Below, in pieces: positions 17,645 through 25,595 of a DNA stretch of 64,000 bases. Made by a program: the position numbers and the translations under genes. Within the stretch, counting starts at the first letter, position 1; each line of letters begins with the position of its first letter. The notes under the pieces are model-generated. The model saw nothing but the letters and a program-made list of their open reading frames with translations, had not been told where the DNA came from and ran no database searches. The stretch comes from Burkholderia sp. Ax-1719. GTDB taxonomy: Bacteria > Pseudomonadota > Gammaproteobacteria > Burkholderiales > Burkholderiaceae. The stretch covers positions 434,001-498,000 of the forward strand of contig NZ_VWWJ01000002.1 in assembly GCF_011753055.1 (NCBI RefSeq). Direction: 5' to 3'.

Positions 17645-17691
17645 ATGTCCGGACGATGTCCGGATGCGTTAAACGTGCGATAAACCTGCGA
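17645..17691. promoter_or_regulatory. Two sets of 11-bp-phased direct repeats upstream of mocR (candidate MocR operators)
   Basis: ATGTCCGGA occurs at 17645-17653 and again at 17656-17664, exactly 11 bp apart. Next come TAAACGTGCGA (17670-17680) and TAAACCTGCGA (17681-17691), an immediate 11-bp tandem with one mismatch. All lie 72-118 bp upstream of the MocR start. MocR/PdxR regulators are known to bind direct repeats on one DNA face, so this is a credible autoregulatory site. An 8-bp inverted repeat TTGCGCGC/GCGCGCAA follows at 17696-17726. Confidence 0.5.
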
Positions 17692-17749
17692 CATTTTGCG
17701 CGCTGCTGCGATGACGCTGCGCGCAACTGCTTCTATACGCTGCAATGGC

Positions 17750-17945
17750 TAACTTGAATAATGACATCCGTGCCTGATGCTACTTACATCCAATCTGTCG
17801 ACATCGGGCATGCGGATAACTGCGCGAGTGCCCTGGGTCATCACCCCTTAAAACCCGCAGAGCTTGCGGCTAGTTTTTGCCTGAATTTTTCCGTTTGCGC
17901 GGCAAGCACTCAGCCCCAGCGTGTCGACGCGCTGGGGTTTTTTTA
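17750..17945 (+). ncRNA. Candidate small RNA ending at an orphan plus-strand terminator
   Basis: About 200 bases without a convincing gene end at a strong intrinsic terminator (17914-17944) that faces plus-strand transcription, although no plus-strand gene lies upstream. The stretch has further hairpin-forming pieces: GGGTCATCACCC, and CCGCA/TGCGG followed by CTAGTTTTT. The 63-codon frame at 17761-17952 runs through the terminator and is probably not coding. The 5' end is a guess; no clear promoter was found. Confidence 0.3.
17914..17944 (+). terminator. Strong rho-independent terminator (plus strand)
   Basis: A perfect 8-bp stem CCCCAGCG (17914-17921) / CGCTGGGG (17930-17937) with an 8-nt loop is followed by a run of seven Ts. 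On the minus strand there is no T tract beyond the stem, so it does not serve the PAP2 gene. Confidence 0.8.
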
Positions 17946-17957
17946 CGTCTAAATTAA

Positions 17958-19916
17958 TTACGAAGCCGAGAGCTTCACCGAAACGCCCGTGTTCGTATAA
18001 ACCGGCGTGGCCTTGAAGCCATCCACGTTGATGGTCGTGAATTGCTTTGCGCCGCCGCTGCCGTCGATGAGGTCGAGCGTATCGCCGGCCTTGGGCGTGT
18101 AACCGTTGACGAATTTCACGTGCAGCGTGCCGCCTGCGATGGTGAGCTGCCCGCCCACGCGCAGACGTCCACCGCCATTGCCGTCGAGCGACAGTTCGAG
18201 CGTGGTGTTGGCGAGCTGCGTGAACTTGCCGTTGACCGTCACCGGCGTGGCGCTTGCGGCGACTGCGACGCCGCCATTGCCACCCACGTACACATCGCCG
18301 CTGCCGAACGCATTGGCCGAATCCGCTTCGAGCACGCCGCCGCTCACCTGCGAGCCGCCGCTAAAGGTGTTATTGCCCGCGAGCTTGAGCGTGCCGCTGC
18401 CTTGCAGCGTGAGCTTGCCCGTGCCGGAGATATCGTTGCGCCACGTGTCGGCCGCGTTGAAGCCGCCCTTGGTGGCGTCCATCGACACGCTCACGTTGCC
18501 GTTGAACACGCCGTAACCGTCGGCGGCGGCGAACATGTTCAGGCGGCCCCAGCCTTCCGCATCGTCCATCACGGGGTAGCCCGATGCGAGTTCGGTGGTC
18601 TTCAGCACCACGCGGCGTTGATCGGCGCTCAGATACGGAAAGCGCGTTTCAAGCAGCACTTCCGCGCCTTTAGGCACCACGGGCGGCGCTTCGGTCGATT
18701 CGATCTGCGAGAAGCCGAAGGTCATGCGGCGCGCGAATTCGCTCTTGTTGGTCGCGTAATTGGCGAAGCGGTCCGTCGTGCTGGTGCCCGAATGCGCGTA
18801 AGCCGCGAAGGTGGTCGCGCTCGTGCTGGTCAACTGCATGAGCGTGTTATGCGCCTGCGTGTAGGCGGCGCTCTTGAGCGTGGCGTTGGCCGGATCGTAG
18901 AGATTGGCCGCCGTGGCCGCAAGCGCGAACATGCGCCCGCCGATCACGTCGAGCGGCGAGTGCATGCCCGCAAGAATGCGGTTTTCGCCGAGTTCCAGAC
19001 CGCGGCTGGCCATTTCCTGGAAGCGCTCAGGCACGAGGTAGGCCATCGTCATGGCGTCGCGCATCGCTTCGGCTTCGTGGCCGCTGATGAAGCCACCATC
19101 GGTCGCGGGAGCGGTGCTGATTGCAGGCACCAGCGTGGGATCGACCACGACGCTGGTGCTCCAGCGGAACGGCCGCGCGTACTTGTAGAAGCGCTTGGCC
19201 GGTTCCGTCGAGGCGTTATTGCCCATCGTGTTGAGCAGATCCACGACCTGCCCGAAGCTCGTATTGGTGCTGCTGCCCACACCGACGTTATTGCCCGAAT
19301 CGTTGTAGAGCGTGGTGGTGGCGTCGCTGGGAATCGAGGTGATGCTGGTGGTCTGCTGCGCAGCCGCGCGCCAGACGCTGGTGAGCGGGCCCATGCCGTC
19401 AGTCACGCTGTAGCCTTTGCCGCGACGGTCGTCGTAATAGGCCGCATCGGCCTGCGCCTGGGTGCGGCTGGTCGTTGCGTTGACAACGTACTGCACGTTC
19501 GCGCCGAGCACGGTGCTGTTCAGAATCGCGCCGCCCGGCGTGCCGTCGTTGGGCAGGCCGGTCCACGTCGATTGCGTGACCGCCGGGAAGGAGCCGTTTG
19601 CAGTCGCAGAGACGCCCGCGTCGACGAGCAGCGTAAGCGGTTGCCAGAGGTCGAGAAAGCGCGCCACCACGCGCACGCCGGCGTTGGTGGCGAGCGTCGC
19701 GTAGCGCGCATCGCCGCGCTGGTTGGTGGCGATGTTGTCGACGAAAGCGGGGACGTCGGGAATGGGCGCTGCGTCGACGAAACCCGGATCGGCGGGCGGG
19801 GCCGGCGTGGCGGCAGTCGTCGAATTATTGTTATTGCCGCCACCGCAGGCGGCCAGCGCGGCAACGCTGGAAAGCACCGCGAGGCGCAGCGGAAAACGGG
19901 TGCGTGAAGCAGACAT
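17958..19916 (-). CDS. PAP2-superfamily phosphatase lipoprotein with C-terminal autotransporter-type repeat
   Basis: The 652-residue protein has a lipobox (LAAC, Cys24) followed by an Asn/Ser/Ala-rich linker. The acid phosphatase signature is complete: K241-x6-R248-P249, S278-G279-H280 (GGFISGHEAEA) and R313-x5-H319-x3-D323. It should therefore hydrolyse phosphomonoesters at the cell surface or in the periplasm. Residues from about 500 onward contain an autotransporter-associated beta-strand repeat (GTLKLAGNNTFSGGSQVSGG, VLEADSANAFGSG), but there is no outer-membrane beta-barrel. The combination resembles Burkholderia PAP2 proteins of unknown substrate. Confidence 0.85.
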   Translation of the reverse strand: MSASRTRFPLRLAVLSSVAALAACGGGNNNNSTTAATPAPPADPGFVDAAPIPDVPAFVDNIATNQRGDARYATLATNAGVRVVARFLDLWQPLTLLVDAGVSATANGSFPAVTQSTWTGLPNDGTPGGAILNSTVLGANVQYVVNATTSRTQAQADAAYYDDRRGKGYSVTDGMGPLTSVWRAAAQQTTSITSIPSDATTTLYNDSGNNVGVGSSTNTSFGQVVDLLNTMGNNASTEPAKRFYKYARPFRWSTSVVVDPTLVPAISTAPATDGGFISGHEAEAMRDAMTMAYLVPERFQEMASRGLELGENRILAGMHSPLDVIGGRMFALAATAANLYDPANATLKSAAYTQAHNTLMQLTSTSATTFAAYAHSGTSTTDRFANYATNKSEFARRMTFGFSQIESTEAPPVVPKGAEVLLETRFPYLSADQRRVVLKTTELASGYPVMDDAEGWGRLNMFAAADGYGVFNGNVSVSMDATKGGFNAADTWRNDISGTGKLTLQGSGTLKLAGNNTFSGGSQVSGGVLEADSANAFGSGDVYVGGNGGVAVAASATPVTVNGKFTQLANTTLELSLDGNGGGRLRVGGQLTIAGGTLHVKFVNGYTPKAGDTLDLIDGSGGAKQFTTINVDGFKATPVYTNTGVSVKLSAS

Positions 19917-20056
19917 TCAAGGGGCTCCGTCGTCGTGAAAGCTCGCGAACGAGCGTTAGAAAATTGAATTCACGGCGGCGGATTATCGTTACAGGTAATT
20001 ACTCCCCAATTACGAATTTATTACTCATATGTTAAAGCGCGTAAGTAATGGAGGCC

Positions 20057-21052
20057 TCATTTTGGTGCATCGGTTGATGCGCCGGACGCCTTTTTAACGC
20101 GCGAAGTCCCGTTGGATGCGGCTTGTGCCGCCACGCGCGGCGATACCATCTGCCGCCCGCGGTGGCGGATTTCCTTACTGAATTCAAGGCAGGTTTGCGT
20201 CATCAGATCGGTCGAGCGATAGACCATAAAGACGTCGTAATCTGGCAATTCGTCACGGATTGGCAGCGGCTTTAGCGCATCGGGATTGAGCGCCAGCGGG
20301 CCCACGCCGCCATAGAACACGAAATCGGACCACACGCTAATGAGATCCGTACGCGTGGCCAGTTGCAGGCCCAGCAGGTTCGAACTGCTTTGCACGACGT
20401 CGCGCGGCATTTCCAGTCGATGCAGTCGCATGAGGCTCGCAAGCGGGCTGCCGGGATCGTCGAGTGGATCGAGCGTGAGCCATTGCGCCTCGGCCAGCGA
20501 ACGGATGCGGGTGACGCGGCCCAATGGATGACCGGGACGCGCGGCCACGACCATGCCCACGGAAAAGAGGGGTTCCCACTGGAACGCCCCGGCGCCCGGG
20601 CCGCTATTGGTCGATATGAGCGCGAGATCGAGATGGCCTTCACGCAGGCCTTCGAGTATTTGTTGCGGGCGCAACTCATAGGCGCGAATCGTCACGGACG
20701 GAAAGCGCGTGCGAAACGCCGCGATCGCTTCGGGCAGCGGGCCGCTTGAAGCGACGGCGGAAAAGCCGATATTCAATTGCGCTTCGGCGTGACCCCGCAT
20801 TGATTCGATATCTTCCAGCGCGTGACGCAATTCATGCTCGACGACGCTCGCGCGCTTGACGAGCGCGCGACCGTAGTTCGTGAGGCTCACGCCACGCACG
20901 GAACGCGAGATCAGCGTCACGCCCAGTTCGCGTTCCAGTTCGGCGACGGCCTTGGAAAGCGCGGGCTGCGAGACATGCAGGCTGCGCGACGCCTCATGCA
21001 TGCTGCCGTGCTGCGCGAGCGCGAGCAGCACGCGCAACTGGTGGAGTTTCAT
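20057..21052 (-). CDS. LysR-family transcriptional regulator
   Basis: The 331-residue protein opens with a classical LysR helix-turn-helix (MKLHQLRVLLALAQHGSMHE, then SLHVSQPALSKAVAELE). The effector domain has the usual LNIGFSAVASSGPLPEAI strand and DLALIST segment, close to the CynR/GcvA-like group that binds aromatic or organic acids. The ATG at 21052, with AAGGA 12 bp upstream, fits the family start; the longer frame to 21130 does not. It is divergent from the porin gene and may control it, though Burkholderia porins are often regulated from elsewhere. Confidence 0.92.
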   Translation of the reverse strand: MKLHQLRVLLALAQHGSMHEASRSLHVSQPALSKAVAELERELGVTLISRSVRGVSLTNYGRALVKRASVVEHELRHALEDIESMRGHAEAQLNIGFSAVASSGPLPEAIAAFRTRFPSVTIRAYELRPQQILEGLREGHLDLALISTNSGPGAGAFQWEPLFSVGMVVAARPGHPLGRVTRIRSLAEAQWLTLDPLDDPGSPLASLMRLHRLEMPRDVVQSSSNLLGLQLATRTDLISVWSDFVFYGGVGPLALNPDALKPLPIRDELPDYDVFMVYRSTDLMTQTCLEFSKEIRHRGRQMVSPRVAAQAASNGTSRVKKASGASTDAPK

Positions 21053-21329
21053 CGGATCGGGTCCTTGGGGCGGGGCTGGAGCGAGGGTAATTTTACCGGG
21101 CGATGTCTCCCTTTTCTTCCCTCCAAACAAACCCTGGTTTGCCCGCTCAGCGACTCGCGTTGCCGATTTGTGCTGCCGGTGCCAATTTTTGGCCTTCTAC
21201 ATTGCCCTCGAAGCGCGACATCGCGCTGACGCCTCGATCCGCCGGGTCTCGCGCGCGCATCCGTGCACGTCTGTTTGCTGCGGGCACGCGTTGGACTTCC
21301 ACTCACGCTGAATACGATTCAAAACAACG

Positions 21330-22541
21330 ATGAACTATAAATTGACCGGTCAGGCATTAGCAGTCCTTCTCATGGGTGTTTCGGCTGGCGCTTCGGCGCA
21401 AAGCAGCGTGACGCTCTATGGTACCGTGGATGCGGGCCTGATCTATTCGACCAACCAGCAGACGACCAACGCCGACGGCTCCGTGCACGGCGGCCACGCT
21501 GTACAGATGAGCGGCGGCAATCTGGTGCCTTCGCGCTGGGGTTTGATGGGCAGCGAAGACCTGGGCGGGGGCCTCAAGGCCAGTTTCGACCTTGAAAACC
21601 AGTTCCTCACCGGCACCGGCGCGATGCTGCAAAGCGGCTCGCTGTTCAATCGCCAGGCGTGGGTTGGGCTGGGCGATGCGCGCTACGGCACGCTCACAGC
21701 CGGGCGCCAGTACGATTCGTATTCGGATTTTCTCGGCGTCTACGCGTCCAGCAACAACTGGGCGACGCTGTACGGCTCGCATTTCGGCGACATCGACAAC
21801 CTGAACGAGGCGTTCAACTTCAATAACGCGCTCAAATTCACCAGCGCGAATTTCGGCGGCTTTACCTTCGGCGGCACGTTTAGCTTTGGCGGACAGGCTG
21901 GAGATTTCTCGGCTAAACGCGGCTATGCGCTTGCTGCGGCCTACAATCAAGGGCCGTTTTCTCTTAGCGCCGGCTATCTTTCGCTGAACCAGCCGCTTGA
22001 CGCGGCGCTGGGCGGATCGACCGGTTATATCGGCGATCTGACCTGCTCCAATACCGATGCGTCGTATTGCCAGTTGCAGAACGCATCGTCAATGAAAGCA
22101 TGGGGCGCGGGCGGCTCCGTCGTCATCGACAAGGCAACGATCGCCGTGGTCTACACGCATACGCGCCTTGAAAACAGCCAGTATTTCGCCAGCGGTGCGC
22201 ATCCGTCCGGCTCGGACGTCTCGTTCGATATCGCCGAACTCAACGCGGTTTATACCGTGACGCCTGCATGGACCGTTGGCGCGGCGTATATCTTCAACGA
22301 TGCGAAGGTCAGCGGCGGCAGCTCCACGCGCTTCCATCAGATCAATCTCGGCACCAATTATTCGCTCTCGAAGCAGACGGCGCTGTATGCCGTGGCGATT
22401 GCGCAAAAGTCGTCGGGCGCAGGGCTGGGCATTGATACGCAAACGGGGGCGAGCACGAATTACGCGCAGATTCCCAATCTCGTGAATAGCAATTCCGATC
22501 GGCAACTGGCCATCATGGCCGGCATTCGCGTGAACTTTTAA
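21330..22541 (+). CDS. Gram-negative general porin (trimeric outer-membrane porin)
   Basis: The 403-residue protein has a Sec signal peptide ending in GASA (residue 23), then QSSVTLYGTVDAGLIY, the standard N-terminus of betaproteobacterial 16-strand porins. The GLMGSEDLGGGLKASFDLEN strand-loop and the terminal phenylalanine (AGIRVNF) needed for outer-membrane assembly are present. It forms a trimeric diffusion channel. The ATG has no strong Shine-Dalgarno. An imperfect TTGGAC (21291-21296) / TACGAT (21313-21318) pair with a 16-bp spacer lies just upstream. Confidence 0.95.
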   Translation: MNYKLTGQALAVLLMGVSAGASAQSSVTLYGTVDAGLIYSTNQQTTNADGSVHGGHAVQMSGGNLVPSRWGLMGSEDLGGGLKASFDLENQFLTGTGAMLQSGSLFNRQAWVGLGDARYGTLTAGRQYDSYSDFLGVYASSNNWATLYGSHFGDIDNLNEAFNFNNALKFTSANFGGFTFGGTFSFGGQAGDFSAKRGYALAAAYNQGPFSLSAGYLSLNQPLDAALGGSTGYIGDLTCSNTDASYCQLQNASSMKAWGAGGSVVIDKATIAVVYTHTRLENSQYFASGAHPSGSDVSFDIAELNAVYTVTPAWTVGAAYIFNDAKVSGGSSTRFHQINLGTNYSLSKQTALYAVAIAQKSSGAGLGIDTQTGASTNYAQIPNLVNSNSDRQLAIMAGIRVNF

Positions 22542-22567
22542 GTGTCGCCGCTTCGATATTCGACAGC

Positions 22568-23278
22568 ATGCACGCAATGACATCGATACCTCGGGCGGAG
22601 GTCAAGGACGGCGAAGCGCGTAGTCAGGAACTCGGCATCATGCACAGCATCACGGGCAGGATGAACGGGTTCCTCTACCGGCAGCTCAACGACGCGACCT
22701 ATACGGTCGTCTACGCGACGCCGTCGATTGCCGCGCTAACCGGCTATCCAGCGACGGATTTCATTCACAACGCCGTTCGTACCTTGCCCTCGTTGACCGA
22801 ACCGGACGACGAAGTCTACGTGCTCGACGTGGTGCGCAAGGCGCTGGCGAAGCGGGAGTCGTGGACGATCGACTATCGCATCCGACCTGCACGCGGCGAT
22901 CCGATCTGGGTGCGCGAAGTGGGCGGTGGCGTGTATTCGGAGACGGGCGAGCTGCGTTTTCTGGAAGGGCTGGTGATCGAAGTGCAGGGCGAGCGCGCTG
23001 CGCAGCTGGCGGCGCAGCATCGTCTCACGGCGATGACGGCGGCTACCAATCCGATACTCGCGGACGTCGACGAAATCCTGCGCACCATTCGCACGCTGTC
23101 GATTCTTTCCTTCAACGCGCGCGTCGAAGCGGCGCGGGCGGGCGATGCAGGGCGTGGCTTTACCGTGGTCGCCTCGGAAATGAAACGGCTCGCCGACGAT
23201 ACCGACAAGCTCGCAAAACGCATCTCCGAACGCGTGAAAGTGGCGCGCCAGGTGCTCGCCGACCCCGTTCGCGGCTAG
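22568..23278 (+). CDS. PAS-domain protein with a truncated chemoreceptor signalling tip
   Basis: The 236-residue soluble protein has a PAS fold at about residues 28-135 (TVVYATPSIAALTGYPATDF, then a PAC-like region WVREVGGGVYSETGE). A short piece of methyl-accepting signalling domain follows (SILSFNARVEAARAGDAGRG, FTVVASEMKRLA), the hairpin tip that contacts CheA/CheW. The methylation helices after the tip are almost absent: only about 30 residues follow. It may be a soluble receptor working with other receptors, or a decayed one. It starts 26 bp after the porin stop. Confidence 0.82.
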   Translation: MHAMTSIPRAEVKDGEARSQELGIMHSITGRMNGFLYRQLNDATYTVVYATPSIAALTGYPATDFIHNAVRTLPSLTEPDDEVYVLDVVRKALAKRESWTIDYRIRPARGDPIWVREVGGGVYSETGELRFLEGLVIEVQGERAAQLAAQHRLTAMTAATNPILADVDEILRTIRTLSILSFNARVEAARAGDAGRGFTVVASEMKRLADDTDKLAKRISERVKVARQVLADPVRG

Positions 23279-23391
23279 ATCTGATCTGCTGCCGTGTTTT
23301 CCCTGGGCCCCCGACACCTTGCCAATCTGTGCTGACGCTCCCCGTTTTTGGGCACTTAAAGTCGTTCAAACCCTGATCGGAGAGCAAGTCG

Positions 23392-23751
23392 ATGTACAGC
23401 ATCAAACCTGGCGAAATCGTGCCGGAAATGGAAGAACTGGGCACCGTCGCGGACCTCGGCGCGACGATTCTGGAAGGCGAGGTCAAGGTGTTCGGCCTGC
23501 TGACGCATGGTTCGCCCACTTCGCCGGTGAGCGCCGGCTGGTTCGGTTGCACGCAGGGCCGCTTCGACATGGTCTATCCGTTCACGGAGCAGGCGACGGT
23601 GGTAAGCGGCGAAGTCACGCTGCGCAATGGTCTGACCGGCGAGGCCGTGCGCTATCGCGCGGGCGATAGCTGGTTCGTGCAAAAAGGCACGCCGGTAACG
23701 TGGGAGATTCACACCGACCGCTTCGTCAAACATTACTTCGCGGTGGCCTGA
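23392..23751 (+). CDS. Cupin-domain protein (EutQ/DUF861-like), first of a pair
   Basis: The 119-residue single-domain beta-barrel has a cupin pattern ending in YRAGDSWFVQKGTPVTWEI. It is clearly paralogous to the cupin at 25185: both share ADLGA/SDLGA-x-ILEG, THG-x-P, VYPF-x-EQATVV-x-GEV, AGDSWFV and FVKHY. Such DUF861 cupins are common beside amine and amino acid oxidases, but their reaction is unproven. GGAG lies 9 bp before the ATG. It starts the cupin-oxidase-cupin-AraC locus. Confidence 0.88.
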   Translation: MYSIKPGEIVPEMEELGTVADLGATILEGEVKVFGLLTHGSPTSPVSAGWFGCTQGRFDMVYPFTEQATVVSGEVTLRNGLTGEAVRYRAGDSWFVQKGTPVTWEIHTDRFVKHYFAVA

Positions 23752-23843
23752 AAGCCGCCAATAGTTGCACGGGAGCACGCGCTGCGCGCTCCGCTCGATT
23801 AACGCCTCACGCTTGACGGTGCAATGCGCCAGCAGGAACTACG

Positions 23844-25145
23844 ATGCACACAGATGAAACCGCGACGTACTACACGGCGACGAAGAAATACGAATTGAGC
23901 TTTCCGTCGCTCGAAAACGATATTCAGGCCGAAGTGGTCATTATCGGCGGAGGTTTTTCGGGCATTCATACTGCGCTGGAACTCGCCGAGCGGGGCGTGA
24001 CGGATACGGTCGTGCTGGAGGCGCGCTATCTGGGCTTTGGCGGCACGGGCCGCAATGGCGGCCAGGTGATGGCCGGCATTGGCCACGATCTGGATGCGAT
24101 CAAGGCCGACGTGGGCGAAGACGGCTTGCGCACGATTTTTGCGCTCAGCGATCTTGGCCCGCAGATCATGCGCGAGCGCATCGAGCGCTACAACATCGAC
24201 GCCGATTTTTGCAGTGGTTACGGTTATCTGGCCTACAACGCGCGCCAGGCTAAAACGCTGCGCAGCTGGGAAAAAGATTTCAAATCGCTGGGCAGCCCGC
24301 ACGAGATTCGATATGTCGAAGGCGCGGACGTCAAACAGCTGATCGGTTCCGACGTGTATCACGCGGGCCTGCTGCATATGGGCGGCGGCCACGTGCATTC
24401 GCTGAATCTGCTGCTGGGTGAAGCCAAAGCCGTTTCGGAAATCTACGGCGTGCGCATCTTTGAATATAGCCCGGCGCTGCAGATCGAATACGGCGATACG
24501 GTGCATGTGCGCACGGCCAAGGGCAGCGTGCGCGCGAAAAAGATCGTCTGGGCTTGCGATGGTTTCAATAACGGCATCGAGCCGGAATTGCACAAAAGCA
24601 CGATCAATGTGTACGCGTATAACTCGATGACCGAACCGCTGAGCGATGAACTCATCAAGCGCATCAGCCCGATTCACGGCGCGTACAGCGATATTCGTCC
24701 GGTTATCAACTATTACCGCGTGACGAATGAAAACCGCTTGCTGTTCGGTTCGTCCACGTCGCTTGTCGAGCATATTCCGGCTGATCTGAAGGCGTGGAAC
24801 CGCAAGTTGATGCTCGAAGTCTTCCCGTATCTGCAGGACGTGAAAATCGATCTCGCGTGGGGCGGCCCGATGGCCTCGACGCTCAATCTGTTTCCGCAGA
24901 TCGGGACGTTGCCGGATCGACCGAACGCGTATTTCGTGCAGGGTTATTCGGGCTTTGGCGTCACGCCCAGCCAGATCATTTGCAAGATCCTCTCTGAAGG
25001 CATTCTGGGCGGCTCGGATCGTTATCGCCTCGTGAGTTCGATTCCGCGCGCCAGCATTCGCGGCAAGGATCAGTATCGCGCGTTACTCGTCACGCTCGGC
25101 AAGGTCATGCACCAGACCTCGGGCTACTGGCACGGCCGTCGCTGA
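23844..25145 (+). CDS. FAD-dependent amine oxidoreductase (PuuB/OrdL-like, DAO family)
   Basis: The 433-residue protein has the N-terminal FAD dinucleotide motif AEVVIIGGGFSGIHTALEL (residues about 31-49), then GFGGTGRNGGQVMAG, the signature of gamma-glutamylputrescine oxidase-like enzymes. The C-terminal FAD-binding strand YFVQGYSGFGVTPSQ is also present. These enzymes oxidise amines to aldehydes with O2, releasing H2O2 and ammonia. AGGAACTACG precedes the ATG. It lies between two paralogous cupin genes and is followed by an AraC regulator, so an inducible polyamine or ethanolamine-derivative pathway is plausible. Confidence 0.92.
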   Translation: MHTDETATYYTATKKYELSFPSLENDIQAEVVIIGGGFSGIHTALELAERGVTDTVVLEARYLGFGGTGRNGGQVMAGIGHDLDAIKADVGEDGLRTIFALSDLGPQIMRERIERYNIDADFCSGYGYLAYNARQAKTLRSWEKDFKSLGSPHEIRYVEGADVKQLIGSDVYHAGLLHMGGGHVHSLNLLLGEAKAVSEIYGVRIFEYSPALQIEYGDTVHVRTAKGSVRAKKIVWACDGFNNGIEPELHKSTINVYAYNSMTEPLSDELIKRISPIHGAYSDIRPVINYYRVTNENRLLFGSSTSLVEHIPADLKAWNRKLMLEVFPYLQDVKIDLAWGGPMASTLNLFPQIGTLPDRPNAYFVQGYSGFGVTPSQIICKILSEGILGGSDRYRLVSSIPRASIRGKDQYRALLVTLGKVMHQTSGYWHGRR

Positions 25146-25184
25146 TCGCCAGCTTTTCAATTCATTGACACGGAGTATCAAAAC

Positions 25185-25553
25185 GTGAGTCTTACCGCAA
25201 TCCAGCAAGGCATCCAGCTTTCCGATCTCGAAGCATGGGGCAAACTCAGCGACCTCGGCGCGCAAATTCTTGAAGGCGGCGATATTGGCGCCTTCGGCAA
25301 GATGACGCACGGCGCACCGACCGATGCCGTATCGGCGGCTTATTTCGGCACGAATCAGGGCAAATTCCGCCTGGTCTATCCGTTTTCGGAACAGGCAACC
25401 GTAGTGCAAGGCGAAGTGCGCCTGACCGACGAGTCGAGCGGCGAAACACGCACCTTCAAGGCAGGCGATTCGTGGTTCGTGACCAAGGGTACGTCGACGG
25501 TGTGGGAAGTGCTCTCGGATGGCTTCGTGAAGCATTACCTTGCTTTTGCCTGA
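25185..25553 (+). CDS. Cupin-domain protein (EutQ/DUF861-like), second of a pair
   Basis: The 122-residue cupin is homologous over its full length to the one at 23392 (about half the positions identical by eye). It starts with GTG at 25185, preceded by CGGAG. It retains LVYPFSEQATVVQGEVRL and KAGDSWFVTKGT. Neither copy shows the full classical cupin metal triad of three histidines and a glutamate, so metal binding is uncertain. It is placed 39 bp after the oxidase gene and 42 bp before the AraC gene, so all are probably one transcript. Confidence 0.88.
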   Translation: MSLTAIQQGIQLSDLEAWGKLSDLGAQILEGGDIGAFGKMTHGAPTDAVSAAYFGTNQGKFRLVYPFSEQATVVQGEVRLTDESSGETRTFKAGDSWFVTKGTSTVWEVLSDGFVKHYLAFA

Positions 25554-25595
25554 AGCGAATACTCAAGGAATGACGGCGTAGCGCGGGAGAGCGGG

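Noticed and set aside
15822..17672. A 616-codon plus-strand frame covering the MocR gene.
   Set aside because: Low-complexity Arg/His-rich composition and no motif; the minus-strand MocR gene has full domain and catalytic motifs.
17761..17952. A 63-codon plus-strand frame upstream of the orphan terminator.
   Set aside because: It runs through the terminator stem and T tract and lacks a ribosome site; treated as a candidate sRNA region instead.
18042..19907. A 621-codon open frame on the plus strand, antisense to the PAP2 lipoprotein gene.
   Set aside because: It is Arg/His/Ala-rich with no recognisable domain and mirrors the codon positions of a convincing minus-strand gene; long shadow frames are expected at this GC content.
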